64,000 bases of DNA from Oncomelania hupensis (lineage: Eukaryota; Mollusca; Gastropoda; Littorinimorpha; Pomatiopsidae): the NCBI GenBank assembly GCA_036898135.1, contig CM072513.1, forward strand, positions 78,247,463 to 78,311,462, given 5' to 3'. Positions 33,412 to 45,428 of this stretch are shown one piece after another. Positions within the stretch are counted from its first letter, which is position 1; each line of letters opens with the position of its first letter. The notes beneath the pieces are model-generated. The model saw only the letters and a program-made list of their open reading frames with translations, had not been told where the DNA came from and ran no database searches. The position numbers were made by a program, and so were the translations under genes.

Positions 33412-33611
33412 CTCCCCTTTTCCTTCTGCCTTCTTCGCCTCTCCTCCCCTCAGTCTCCTTCTCTCCTCCTTGTTCTCATTTCTTCCACTTTTCCTCATTC
33501 TTCTGCATCTTCTTCTGTGTCTTCTTCTTTTTCTTCCTCTTCTGCGTCCCCTTCTTCTGCGTCTTCTTCTTTCTCCTTCTTCTTCTTCTTCCTCTTCTGC
33601 ATCCTTCTTCT

Positions 33612-33646
<35 letters not shown>

Positions 33647-33780
33647 TTCTTCTTCCTCTTCTTATGCATCTTCTTCTTTCTCCTTCTTCTTCTTCTTCTT
33701 CCTTTTCTGTGTCCTCTTCTTCTTCTTCTTCTTCTTCTTCTTCTTCTTCTTCTTCTTCTTCTTCTTCTTCTTCTTCTTCT

Positions 33781-33815
<35 letters not shown>

Positions 33816-34053
33816 TGCATCTTCTTCTCCTTCTTCTTCTTCTTCCTTTTCTGTGTCCTTTTCTTCTTCTTCTTCTTCTTCTTCTTCTTCTGTGTCCTCT
33901 TCTTCTTTTTCTGCTTCCTCTTCTTCTTCTTTATTCTTCGTTTGCTTTATTCTTCTTCTTTCTTCTCTTCGTCTTCTTCTCCATCTTCTTCTCTGTCCTT
34001 GTCGTCTTCTTCTCCGTCTTCTTCTCCGTCCTTATCATCTTCTTCTCCGTCTT
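33412..34053. repeat. Pyrimidine-rich block, mostly (TTC)n
   Basis: It follows the 48-bp array directly: CT-rich, then TTC/TCC runs with CTGCGTC or CTGTGTCC interruptions every 30-60 nt. ORFs in it are artefacts. Confidence 0.9.
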
Positions 34054-34136
34054 CTTGAGGCTCCGCAGCTAGAGACTTCTGCAGACACAAGAATTAACAA
34101 CTAAGTTTCTAGATACATAATCTTTCTTTAGACCAT

Positions 34137-34138
<2 letters not shown>

Positions 34139-34223
<85 letters not shown>

Positions 34224-34243
34224 ATATCTATATATATATATAT
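34139..34243. repeat. (TA)n microsatellite
   Basis: About 50 TA units with a short TCTATATCTA interruption near 34220. From 34244 to 35380 I see no gene and no repeat I recognise. Confidence 0.95.
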
Positions 34244-35385
34244 CTTTGTGACGGGACGAGTGCGGCAATACAATACATTTCATCCATATCAAATACAGTT
34301 CACAACATAAATAAAAATGTGATACTAATTATTACATTAATGACACCAATCAATTTCATTGATACAAATAAACTTAATAGTTTACACTGCAATTGTAGTT
34401 TCAACTTCAAATCAATTAGTTATCTCAATTCAATTCGTTATTCAAAAAATTATAGTGATCTACCATGTTCGCCTCCTTTCCACTCCATTCTTCACCCTAA
34501 TATTAAAATTATTTATTATTAATTTTATTACATAACCAATATAATATCATCATTTAATAATACTATTACATTTATAATATTTTCAAATAATAAACAATAT
34601 ATACCTGCAGACTCAGCTGCGAGAAGTCGAGCACAAACTATCTCTAGGTAGGAAAAGAATGACTAGATTATTGAATGTACATTAATGAACTGTCATGTGA
34701 CCAGCCCAACCAATCAAGCTCTTATAAAAAAAAAATTACCTAATATCTTCTCACAAGAAACAGACTAAAAACAATTTAATGTCATCGGACCCAAATAACT
34801 ATAAAGCTGGTCCGTGACACCATGTAATGCTAATACAGAAAGCACCCGCCTTCTTCCATGGCGCTTTGTTGTCTAGTATATTATGTGCTACAGCGTTTGC
34901 CAGAGAGAGGCTTTGAGATTTTGAACTCTGCTGGTTGCTGAATTTTTTCAGACTGCAGACATTTGGAGGCTTGCGTGTTGTTGCTGTTGTTATATTTGAT
35001 TACAGTGCAGGGGGCTTGCGCATATTTACGCTAAACATTATTGACATTGTTTAAAAGACCACAAATATTGAAATTTATAGTCGAACACGCTTGCAACGAA
35101 GTTCAGGGGAAACCATTTTCACTTCGTAATAGCCAAAGTTGGTTGTAGACGTAAAGGACAGTTAGTGGCCGAATTTTGTGTTTGTATTCGTTATATCTGT
35201 CGTTTTTTTTAAATGAGTCTATATACAGCCAGAACATGTCAAATATTATGTATTCTCGTCATGATTATTGCAGTAGGGTTGATTTTAGAAGGTTTAGCGA
35301 TGTTATGGCACATGAAGGCGATCGAGGTAAAAGTTATACACCAAAGAGAGAGGTAGAGATAGAGAGAGATTATTGAGTGTGGTGT

Positions 35386-35405
35386 GTGTGTGTGTGTGGG
35401 TGGGT

Positions 35406-35440
<35 letters not shown>
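35386..35440. repeat. (GT)n microsatellite
   Basis: GT run with GGGTGGGTGGG interruption. Confidence 0.9.
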
Positions 35441-35441
<1 letters not shown>

Positions 35442-35732
35442 ATGAAAGGAAAAGATTGTTGAATATAGTATGTGCATGAGAGAGTTAACTTTTGAAACTT
35501 TTTTTTTGAAACTTTTTTATTAGGGATAAAGATTTTAGACTAATGATACAGTCTAATCTTCCAATCTGTCCCTTAAGAAATTAACATAATAATAATTAAC
35601 CTTTAACTTTAACTTGGAAATCACATCACTCACACACACACACACACATGCACACACAATCACACCAACATCTTCATCATTATCTTTAAACAATTTTAGG
35701 CAACCATCCTTCCTCCCCATATCCTTCACCCT

Positions 35733-35798
<66 letters not shown>
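35733..35798. repeat. (AAT)n microsatellite
   Basis: About 20 units followed by (AAAT)n; probably the tail of a degraded SINE or LINE on the minus strand. Confidence 0.9.
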
Positions 35799-36333
35799 GT
35801 AAATAAATAAATAAATAAATGCATGAATGACTGTGTTGTCATAGATGTTATTATACATCACTTTTATAATTAAATTTGCAGATGCCTACATGTTTTACAT
35901 TTGAAAGAAAACAGTGTGTCGCAATGTTTACACTCCAGAGGGAGAGAGTTCCATACACTAGCTCCATTAAACGATAGGCTATTTTTGTATAAATCAATGC
36001 GAGGAGGGGTAGTTAGAGAGAGGGAGGGAGGGAAAGAGAGAGATAGAGAGAGATTGTTGAATATTCCATCTCACATTGTAGGTTTATACAAATTTACAAA
36101 TTGAAAACAGCGAACAGCTGGGTTTTTTTCATTAAAAACAAAACAAATAAAATGACACATTCATCTGCACAGAATACACATTTATCTTTTCTTTTCTGTT
36201 CTTTTTTGTTAACCCCTTTGCGTGCTTGCAAACCGACGCACACCTCTCTGAGCGCATATTGTACACCTATGAGCTCACGATTCTCTGTCTGTCTCTCTCT
36301 CGCTCTTGTCTCTCTCGCTCTTGCTCTTGCTTC

Positions 36334-37380
36334 TAATCCTATTCTATCGTATCTCGTAACTCTTAGGTCTTTGGGGCACCACAGATGATTGTTTAACCAG
36401 CTTACTCCATCTTTCTCTGTCCTCAGCAACCCTCATGGCATCACTCTATGTCAAGCCAGTCTATTCTCGAATGTTTTCCTCCCACTTCTTTTTCTGTCTC
36501 CCTCTTCTTCTGCATCCTTGCACCGTGCCTTGCAGGATGGTCTTTGCAAGGCCTGATACTCTGGTGACGTGGCCATACCATCGGAGTTTTCGTTTCTTCA
36601 CCACTGTGAGCATGTCATCGTGTTGTCCAATGGCATGTATGATGATCTGTCAGACTTCGTCCTTGGTGATGTGCTGGGTATAGGAAATGCCCAGAAGTCT
36701 TCTATAGCACCTCATCTCCATGTTTTGTATTCTTCGTTGTAGGTGAGCTGTAAGGGTCCATGTTTTGCAAACGTAAAAGAAGATGGAGATGACAAGGGAT
36801 CGTAGCAGCCTTACCTTAGAGTGTAGACTGAGGGTCCTGTCTTTCCAATTGGGCTTCAACCTTGTCATGTCAGTGCAGCAGTTGTTTGTGCGATCATGGA
36901 GAGGACTCCCTATCGGGACCCAATGTTTAACACAATGGCTCCTAAATATTTGAAGCTATGCACTGTGTTGAGGGATTGGCCTTGGACTTTGATGTCCCTG
37001 TTGATGCCATTGATGTTGGTCATCATTTTGGTCTTCTGTGCACTTATTTCCATTCCAAAGGCTCAGGAGGTGGTGACAAGCCTCTGTACAAGCTGTTCAA
37101 GTTCTTGTTCCTCTACAGCCAATCCTTCAATGTCATCTGCAAAACGGAGGTTGGAGATTGCTCTACCCCCTATGCTGACTGTGCCTTCATGATCTGCAAG
37201 GGCATCTGACATGATGGGCTCTAGAAAGATTTTGAAGAGTGTTGGAAAGAGTAGGCATCCTTGACGCACACCGATTGTTGTTCTGAACCAGTTCCCGATG
37301 GCGATGTTGTGGAGGACTGCACTGGTAGCCTTGTCATACAGGCTTTTGATGACTTCAGTAATTTTAGGGCTGATGTACAT
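36334..37380 (-). mobile_element. RTE-like LINE, 5'-truncated copy
   Basis: Minus strand. GVRQGCLLFPTLFKIFLEPI and ISNLRFADDIEGLA (FADD catalytic box) are followed by LLRSLVISIFFYVCKTWTLT and RRLLGISYTQHITKDEV. Several frameshifts make it non-functional. It ends at a degenerate (CCTAT)n-like tail around 36334. The same family is at 48527, 52460, 53642 and 60069. Confidence 0.8.
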
Positions 37381-37833
37381 TCTCATGGTCGCGTGTAATC
37401 ATGCGTGTGGGAGGAGTTTATGTTGACCTCTAAACTCGTGAAATCACACTCTGGCTTCTGATTGGTCTTCGTAAGCCCGGTTTATGTATTTTTGCAGAAG
37501 AAATCCAACATGAGCTATCCTTGTGAAATTTTACGTTAGCCAGTACGCAAGGAAATACACAAGGAATTCATAAGCGTAACGCAAGTGTGGCCGGGTGCGT
37601 AACACAAGTAGGCCTATGGCCGGGCCAGGTGCAGAGCAGACGGTAATGTGGTAGACTGACTAATGGTTGTGCTGATATTGCTGCTAACCAGTCTTTGTTC
37701 TGGGGGAAACACAATGGGATTGTGTTATTTCTGGCATCCTACTACCATCACTGCCAATCTTCCTGGCCACGATACCCCCCAATCCCTCCGCTTCCACACA
37801 CACACGCATACACTCACCACCATCCCTAATGTA

Positions 37834-38918
<1,085 letters not shown>

Positions 38919-39030
38919 ACAAAACCGAGAGAGAGATATTTTTTTTTAGAAAAAATAAAACGAAACAAATAAAGCATGATGCAATGCATGAGTCATTCCA
39001 TTTCGAATACAAAAAAATTCCAGTTCTCTT

Positions 39031-39665
39031 TGTTACGTTGAAACGCGTACGAAAGTATGTCGAAAGCGTGTACGATAGATCTAATCGTTTCGATTTGCAA
39101 AGTATTCAATAATAGAGTTTATTTACCTTTGATTTGAGTTTGCATTGTTGTTAGGAGAGGCTTTGTATAACGTTGATAATTTCCGTTAGTCGATATTGTT
39201 GTAGAATCTTCTGGATCGGCTTGTTTACTATCGATCGAAGATTCGGGATAATTGTAGAAATTTGAAGGAACGATCCGGAAGGAGAAGAAATGTGTAATGA
39301 CGTAAGTCAGTGATGACGATCTTTTATTCGATTGGTGGCAGTGCGTCATTTCTACATTGTTCGAAATTCTTCCGGAAGAGAGAGAGGTTATTTAATCGTG
39401 TGCCGAGATTGCTGTTGAGAGAGTAAAGTTGTTGATAGTGATTTGGAAAGTTGCTGTGAAAGTTGTTGAGTTGAATTGAGAATTGTATGCAGTTGTTGAT
39501 GTGTGCTGAATAAAAGTGGAAAACTTCATACGTCGACTTTGTGACTTGTATGCTGTTTGGACGGGCTGTGTGAATAAACGAATCTGAGTTACACTATCAG
39601 GAATTCAAGCATCGGGGCTGAATCAGATACTGATAGAAAACACCAACATCAAACTGAGTGTAACA
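39031..39665 (+). repeat. 5' LTR
   Basis: 635 bp, TGTTACGTTG ... GAGTGTAACA. U3 contains TGACGTAAGTCAGTGATGACG (39299 on), TTCCGGAA at 39370-39377 and an AT-rich TATA-like TTATTTAAT near 39388. AATAAA in GCTGAATAAAAGTGG near 39507 is the likely poly(A) signal. Confidence 0.93.
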
Positions 39666-40095
39666 TTTTGGGGGTCAAGCCGCGATTCACGCCATAGCCA
39701 AGGGTTCAACTGCTACAACAAGCGAGTCAACGTTACGAGAGGCAGTCATCGAGGGTAGCCGCCAACGAGTTGCGTCGAGAGGGGCCAACATACTGGGACT
39801 ACATCACCGATAGATTCGGGTTGACTGCAAGGGCGTGTAGTCGCTGAAGAGTTGCTTCGTGAGCGAACAACAGATCGGGACTACGTAGCTGCCGTAAGAC
39901 TACGTCGAGGGACAGTCTCGGAGCTACATCGCCAGTGTTACAGAGAGCGGCGAGCGGACGTCGCGTATACTTCAGCACAGGAGCGTATACATCAACACCA
40001 GCGTGGTGCAGCGTCGCATACGACGAGGACAGCGGGGCCTGCGTCAGCGAAGGCGACTAGTGACAAGCATCAGCGCTACTGCAGAAAGCGTGCTG

Positions 40096-40220
40096 TTCTA
40101 GAACAGTCTAGAAAGGTACAGCACAGTCAAGAACTTTCCAGAAAAAGAACTCTACAGTCAAGAACTTTCTAGAAAAAGAACTTTCCAGAAAAGAACCTTC
40201 TAGAAAAGAACTTTCCAGAA
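40096..40220 (+). promoter_or_regulatory. Array of perfect heat-shock-element motifs before gag
   Basis: Five copies of nGAAnnTTCnnGAA start at 40131, 40162, 40178, 40193 and 40208 (GAACTTTCCAGAA or close variants); TTCTAGAA at 40096-40103 adds a half array. The array lies between the 5' LTR and the gag ATG at 40229. The match to the HSF consensus is exact, but function is inferred; a simple tandem repeat is the alternative. Confidence 0.6.
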
Positions 40221-40228
40221 GCATCAAG

Positions 40229-41335
40229 ATGGCTGACTTCTGGCAGAGAGGGGTTGAACTAAATCTAAAAGGCAAACAGCTGACGGAGTACGTCAAGTCT
40301 CAAGAGAGAATATGGCGCGAAGAAAAAGAAATAGAATTAGAACAGAAGCGTCTAGAAATTGAACAGCAGCGGCAAGAAAAAGACAGAGAATTCGAGCTGA
40401 AGCGTCTTGAGTTCCAGCTAGAAATGGCGCGTATCCAGCAACAGCAGAATGCGCCACAAGTTATCAGTGACAACACGGCTCCAAAATTGCCAGCTTTCGT
40501 CGACGGGAAGGACCAGATCGACAGCTATCTGGCGAGATTCGAAAGGTTCGCCGAAAGCTCCAATTGGCAACCTCGAGACTGGGCGATTCGACTGAGTGCA
40601 CTTCTGACGGGGCAAGCCCTCGAAGTTTACACCAGACTGTCGAACGATGACGCCAAAAACTACGACGTCTTGAAAGAGGCCCTGTTGCAGTGCTACAACT
40701 TTACAGAGAAGGGCTACCGTAAACGCTTCCGTGAATGCCGGCCTAAGTCAGACGAGACGCCAAAGCAGTTTGTGGAGCGCCTGTCGTCATATCTACACAA
40801 GTGGGTGGAGTTATCAGGCGAAATGAAGTCTTACGACAGTCTCCATGACCTGATTGTGAAAGGAACAATTTCTCAATGCCTGTCACAAGGACCTAGCGAC
40901 CACTTAGAAGAACAAAAGCTGCAGACGCTTAAAGATGTGACTGAGGCTGCTGAAAGATATCTCATCGCTCATGGGAAAACCCTGGGGCTACCCAGCGCGA
41001 CGAAACATTTTCAGAAGACTGCAAACCATGGGAACCAGGTCCAAGGGAGCCAGACGAGCCAGAGACAGACGGACTCCACGCCTCCTCCCAGGGAAGGGCA
41101 CTCAAGAGGCTGTTTTATCTGCAACGCTACAGACCACAGAGCTGCCAGCTGCCTCAAAGCAGAAATAGCGGACAGCGGAGCAGTACGGACAATGCAGCGG
41201 CGGGCAACCGGCAGAGGCGGTTCTCCAATCAACGGCAAAACAGTAGATCTGACCATCAAGTGTGCGGCGGGAGCGTCATTCTTCCGAGTGAGACCAAGCG
41301 CACAGCTACCCCTGCGGACGTGCAAGAGTGCATGA
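40229..41335 (+). CDS. gag-like polyprotein of the Ty3-type element
   Basis: 368 residues. Residues ~22-72 are a charged Glu/Lys/Gln-rich coiled coil. Residues ~85-250 resemble retrotransposon capsid (LPAFVDGKDQIDSYLARFER, FVERLSSYLHKWVEL). Residues 295-308 are a CX2CX4HX4C zinc knuckle (CFICNATDHRAASC). It forms the particle and binds RNA. The ATG at 40229 is the first in frame after the leader. The reading passes into protease by a change of frame (frame 2 to frame 1) around 41260-41335; whether that is programmed frameshifting or damage cannot be told. Confidence 0.88.
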   Translation: MADFWQRGVELNLKGKQLTEYVKSQERIWREEKEIELEQKRLEIEQQRQEKDREFELKRLEFQLEMARIQQQQNAPQVISDNTAPKLPAFVDGKDQIDSYLARFERFAESSNWQPRDWAIRLSALLTGQALEVYTRLSNDDAKNYDVLKEALLQCYNFTEKGYRKRFRECRPKSDETPKQFVERLSSYLHKWVELSGEMKSYDSLHDLIVKGTISQCLSQGPSDHLEEQKLQTLKDVTEAAERYLIAHGKTLGLPSATKHFQKTANHGNQVQGSQTSQRQTDSTPPPREGHSRGCFICNATDHRAASCLKAEIADSGAVRTMQRRATGRGGSPINGKTVDLTIKCAAGASFFRVRPSAQLPLRTCKSA

Positions 41336-41931
41336 CTGATGGCCAACTTCTCCTTGCCAACGGAAAATCCATCCCCGTCGTCGCCAGCGCAGCTGTGACC
41401 GTCCAGAACATGCCTGTTTCCAAGGGACGCGTCGGAAATCATGAAGTGACTGTTTTAAGAGACTCTGGCTGCAGTGGGGTCATCGTCAGAGAAGACCTAA
41501 TCGCTAAAGAACAGTTCACTGGCGATTCTAAATGGACACTTATGGCCGACAGCAAATGTGTGAAAGCGCCAGTTGCGAAGATTCATGTCAACACCCCTTT
41601 CTACATAGGCGAAGTCGAAGCGGTTTGCCTGAAGAAGCCGCTGTATGATTTGATGATCGGGAATATCGACGGCGCGAGACGACCCGACGACCCCGATCCA
41701 GAGTGGAGTCCTGCCTCAACCCAACACGTCGAAGTTGTGGAGGAGGATCCATTGCCGTTTCCCGATGGAGACCTTACAGAGCTGCTACGGGACAATGTGG
41801 TTACTCCGGCTCAGCCCTGCCGACCAGAGATCGTCAGTGCTGTTACTACCAGGGCCCAGGCCAAGAGAGACAAGTGTCTACACACTGAAGGTCGCCGACA
41901 ACTCCAAAGCTGCCATCGTGGACAGAGATAA
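41260..41931 (+). CDS. Aspartic protease segment of pol
   Basis: The open frame contains VTVLRDSGCSGVIVREDL, with the DSG active-site triad at residues 68-70, and a later LMIGNI strand typical of retropepsins. It would cut the polyprotein. The ORF stops at 41931; the homologous reading then moves to another frame (41880-42115). Confidence 0.75.
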   Translation: MCGGSVILPSETKRTATPADVQECMTDGQLLLANGKSIPVVASAAVTVQNMPVSKGRVGNHEVTVLRDSGCSGVIVREDLIAKEQFTGDSKWTLMADSKCVKAPVAKIHVNTPFYIGEVEAVCLKKPLYDLMIGNIDGARRPDDPDPEWSPASTQHVEVVEEDPLPFPDGDLTELLRDNVVTPAQPCRPEIVSAVTTRAQAKRDKCLHTEGRRQLQSCHRGQR

Positions 41932-42139
41932 GCTGATCCAGCTCCAGGAAGCTGATAGCACTTTAAACAAGTACAGGAACCGCCAAGACCACGTGACCAA
42001 AGGCAGTGGTACGGTCTATTTTGAGGTGAAGGCCAAGATCCTGTACGAATCTTCCAGCACCCGAGGGTCAACGGAGGGAAACCACTACGTCAAGTCTTGG
42101 TACCGTTACCCCTAAGGCGCCAGGTGATGGAAGTAGCGC
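41860..42139 (+). pseudogene. Frameshifted junction between protease and integrase
   Basis: Integrase-leader-like residues (VADNSKAAIVDRDKLIQLQE) run in one frame to 42115. The His-containing half of the zinc-binding HHCC domain is then spread over at least two other frames before the integrase frame at 42140. Small indels or sequencing errors in this stretch are both possible. Confidence 0.65.
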
Positions 42140-43654
42140 ATGACTCATCATGGGAGGTCACCTAGGCATCAGAAGACGTCAGACAGAATCCAGGCGGTGT
42201 TCTACTGGCCAGGGCTTCATGCGGACGTCAGCCGTTTCTGCCGATCATGTGACATTTGCCAGAAGACCATACCTCGAGGAAGGGTCCCGAAAGTGCCTAT
42301 GCAGAGGATGCCTCTGATCGACCGACCTTTCAAGAGGGTGGCCTTAGACTTAATCGGCGAAATAAGACCTCCGAGTGAAGAAGGTCATCGATGGGTACTG
42401 ACTTTAGTGGACTATGCGACTCGGTACCCAGAAGCAGTGCCACTGAAGAAGATTGACACTGAAACTGTAGCAGAGGCACTGGTGGACATGTTCAGTAGGC
42501 TTGGAGTGCCTGAAGAAATTCTGACAGACCTCGGGACGCAGTTCGTCTCTGACTGCATGAAGGAGGTCAACAGACTGCTGAGCATCCGGCATTTGACTAC
42601 GACACCCTACCATCCGATGTGCAACGGGCTTGTCGAGAAGTTCAATGCTACGCTGAAGTCCACCCTGAAGAAACTGTGCAGCGAGCAGCCCAGACAATGG
42701 CATCGCTACATCAACGCCTTACTTTTCGCCTACAGAGAAGTACCGCAGGAGTCCACCGGCTTTTCTCCGTTCGAGCTGCTGTACGGAAGAACCATCCGAG
42801 GGCCGATGCACATCCTAAAAGAACTGTGGACGAAAGAAGTAGACACCCCAGAGGTGAAGAACAGCTACCAGTACGTGTTTGAGCTACGGGAGAAGCTGGA
42901 GCAGACTCTCGAGATAGCCAGAGAAAACCTGAAGAAGTCCCAGGACTGTGGAAAGCACTACTACGATCGTAGGGCTGTGAACAGGAAGTTCAAACCTGGC
43001 AACAAAGTGCTGGTGCTGCTACCTACTGATCATAATAAGTTGCTGATGCAGTGGAAAGGCCCGTACGAAGTGGAGACCGTGGTGGGGATCAACGACTACA
43101 AGGTGAAGGTCGGCCAGCATTCCAAGATATACCACGCCAACCTCCTTAAGCTGTACGTGGAAAGGCCATCAGAGACTGTGCACGCAGCCACAGCAGCTGT
43201 GACCGACGACAGCTTTGACAGCGAAGAACTGTTGGAACTGGGAGACTTCCATAGCAAAGAAGGCATCGATGACGTTAAGCTAGGACCAGGCTTGACGGAA
43301 GGTCAAAAGTTGGAGCTCAAGGACCTTATGGGCGAATTTCCCCATAGCTTCAGTGATGTCCCAGGCTCTACGACTTTGGTCGAACATGAGGTCCACACCC
43401 AGACCTGGAAGGAGCATCTGCAGATCTCGAGGGAGCTGTTCCACCGTCCTGCAGAAGCCAACCTGACCGTGAGACCCAGCAAATGCATCCTGGGAGCTGA
43501 CAACGTCGACTGCGTCGGACATCCGATGGAAGAAGGAGACAACGGAGGACGCACTGATTCCAGGGAAGCCCACGTGATCATCGTCTTTGACCCTGGGCCG
43601 ATGACGACCGCAACTGACGAGGGCGTCGATTCCTTGCGAACGAAAGAACATTGA
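42140..43654 (+). CDS. Integrase with GPY/F module, fused to reverse transcriptase remnants
   Basis: 504 residues. C37/C40 are the CxxC of the HHCC domain. The catalytic triad is D70, D130 and E166 (D,D-35-E), within ALDLIGEI, LTDLGTQFVSD and NGLVEKFNATLK. Residues ~300-345 are a GPY/F module (WKGPYEVE ... YHANLLKLY). Residues ~385-420 match the usual RT leader (LTEGQKLELKDLMGEFPHSF, SDVPG). The sequence then jumps to LTVRPSKCILGADNVDCVGH near residue 443, which lies after the catalytic palm in intact RTs. The YxDD-bearing core and RNase H are absent. Confidence 0.85.
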   Translation: MTHHGRSPRHQKTSDRIQAVFYWPGLHADVSRFCRSCDICQKTIPRGRVPKVPMQRMPLIDRPFKRVALDLIGEIRPPSEEGHRWVLTLVDYATRYPEAVPLKKIDTETVAEALVDMFSRLGVPEEILTDLGTQFVSDCMKEVNRLLSIRHLTTTPYHPMCNGLVEKFNATLKSTLKKLCSEQPRQWHRYINALLFAYREVPQESTGFSPFELLYGRTIRGPMHILKELWTKEVDTPEVKNSYQYVFELREKLEQTLEIARENLKKSQDCGKHYYDRRAVNRKFKPGNKVLVLLPTDHNKLLMQWKGPYEVETVVGINDYKVKVGQHSKIYHANLLKLYVERPSETVHAATAAVTDDSFDSEELLELGDFHSKEGIDDVKLGPGLTEGQKLELKDLMGEFPHSFSDVPGSTTLVEHEVHTQTWKEHLQISRELFHRPAEANLTVRPSKCILGADNVDCVGHPMEEGDNGGRTDSREAHVIIVFDPGPMTTATDEGVDSLRTKEH

Positions 43655-43890
43655 CTGTGTGGACGAACTAAGGATATTGGTAAAGACAGACTTGAAAATG
43701 AAAAACGTTGACTGGGTAAATGATCTGTGAACATTGACAGTATCCAGAAAGACTTGCAGATGAGAAACTTTGACTCTGTGTGAATGAACTGTGAACATTG
43801 ACATTATCCAGGCAGATTTGAAGATGAAAACCATTGACTCTGTGTAGATAAGCTGAGCGCAATTACGGTATTCAGAAAGTCTTAAATTAG
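43640..43890 (+). repeat. ~65-bp tandem repeat upstream of the 3' LTR
   Basis: About 3.5 diverged units containing GAACATTGAC, ATCCAG.CAGA.TTG and ATGA.AA..TTGACT. It is internal to the retrotransposon, after the last ORF. Confidence 0.7.
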
Positions 43891-43973
43891 TTTCAATTGA
43901 GGACTTTGTTTGTGCATTACGTTTCAACGTTGTTGAAAGAAATTAGGTAAATTTCTTCTTGAGTGGGGGGTTA

Positions 43974-44612
43974 TGTTACGTTGAAACGCGTACGAAAGTA
44001 TGTCGAAAGCGTGTACGATAGATCTAATCGTTTCGATTTGCAAAGTATTCAATAATAGAGTTTATTTACCTTTGATTTGAGTTTGCATTGTTGTTAGGAG
44101 AGGCTTTGTATAACGTTGATAATTTCCGTTAGTCGATATTGTTGTAGAATCTTCTGGATCGGCTTGTTTACTATCGATCGAAGATTCGGGATAATTGTAG
44201 AAATTTGAAGGAACGATCCGGAAGGAGAAGAAATGTGTAATGACGTAAGTCAGTGATGACGATCTTTTATTCGATTGGTGGCAGTGCGTCATTTCTACAT
44301 TGTTCGAAATTCTTCCGGAAGAGAGAGAGGTTATTTAATCGTGTGCCGAGATTGCTGTTGAGAGAGTAAAGTTGTTGATAGTGATTTGGAAAGTTGCTGT
44401 GAAAGTTGTTGAGTTGAATTGAGAATTGTATGCAGTTGTTGGTGTGTGCTGAATAAAAGTGGAAAACTTCATACGTCGACTTTGTGACTTGTATGCTGTT
44501 TGGACGGGCTGTGTGAATAAACGAATCTGAGTTACACAACTATCAGGAATTCAAGCATCGGGGCTGAATCAGATACTGATAGAAAAACACCAACATCAAA
44601 CTGAGTGTAACA
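43974..44612 (+). repeat. 3' LTR
   Basis: 639 bp; differs from the 5' LTR at only a handful of sites (for example GTTGGTG against GTTGATG, and short insertions near the 3' end). Preceded by GAGTGGGGGGTTA, a polypurine-tract candidate. Confidence 0.93.
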
Positions 44613-45248
44613 CTCTTCTTTCTTTTTTTTCCCTGTATTGCAACTCAGAACTCACCCAAGTTAAACGAACATTTTTATAGGAAATAGTTTTGTTCCTCTA
44701 ACCTCGTCAGTGTCACAGATAAAGCCAACATAAATAAAGAAACGTCTTGGTGAACCTTTGCCGCAGTCGATGGCCGGGTAAAAAGTGAATTGCTCTCTAA
44801 CTGTTTTTATACGAACCAACAGTAAAGCACATGGGAAACATGCTCTTACAGGTTTGGGAAAATAATAGTTTCGAAACAATGGAAACAGAATTGATGTAGT
44901 CGGTTGTTTGGTGGGTTTTATCAGTAAGTATACACGGCATTTAGTATCTACTATGCTTGAACCTTATTTTGCTATGGTGAAGAGGAGAAAGTTGGTTGGT
45001 CACGTCAGGCGGCACGACACCCTAGCAAAAACACATTAGGCAAAGAACAAAAAAAAGGAGGGGGCAAAGAAAGATCTAGACTGATGATGTCAACACGTGG
45101 ACGGCGCTTGGACACTTCCTTCATGCACGCCTCTGACAACAACAACAGACAGACCGAAGTGGTGAAAACTTCGTGACATAATCCCTCATGTCTTCCCAAT
45201 TGCCCGACAGGTTAAGGGATTAGATAGATTGATAGATTAGAATAGATG

Positions 45249-45321
<73 letters not shown>
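45249..45321. repeat. (GATA)n microsatellite
   Basis: About 18 AGAT units, followed by a (GGAC)n run. Confidence 0.95.
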
Positions 45322-45322
<1 letters not shown>

Positions 45323-45365
45323 GTGTGTGGGTGAACGGACGGACGGACGGATAAATGGATAGGTA

Positions 45366-45428
<63 letters not shown>

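Larger units (their letters stand above)
39031..44612 (+). mobile_element. Ty3-type LTR retrotransposon, defective, 5.6 kb
   Basis: Two nearly identical LTRs (39031-39665 and 43974-44612) with TG...CA ends bound it, with a perfect 5-bp target duplication CTCTT (39026-39030 and 44613-44617). A G-rich polypurine-like run precedes the 3' LTR. The order is gag, protease, integrase with GPY/F module, then RT leader and RT end fragments. Integrase before RT is known in Gmr1-like Ty3 elements. The RT palm and RNase H are missing and frames shift between protease and integrase, so this copy is non-autonomous. High LTR identity indicates a recent insertion, presumably mobilised in trans. Confidence 0.93.

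Noticed and set aside
33332..34104. Ser- and Phe-rich ORFs of about 200-246 codons
   Set aside because: Products of TTC/TCC repeats.
35176..35376. 66-codon ORF as a gene
   Set aside because: No motif, no splice context and no codon signal distinguishing it from chance in AT-rich sequence.
39666..39690. tRNA primer binding site after the 5' LTR
   Set aside because: TTTTGGGGGTCAAGCC lies in the right place, but I could not match it with confidence to a specific tRNA 3' end.
40418..41442. Minus-strand ORFs across gag
   Set aside because: Shadows of the plus-strand gag and protease frames.
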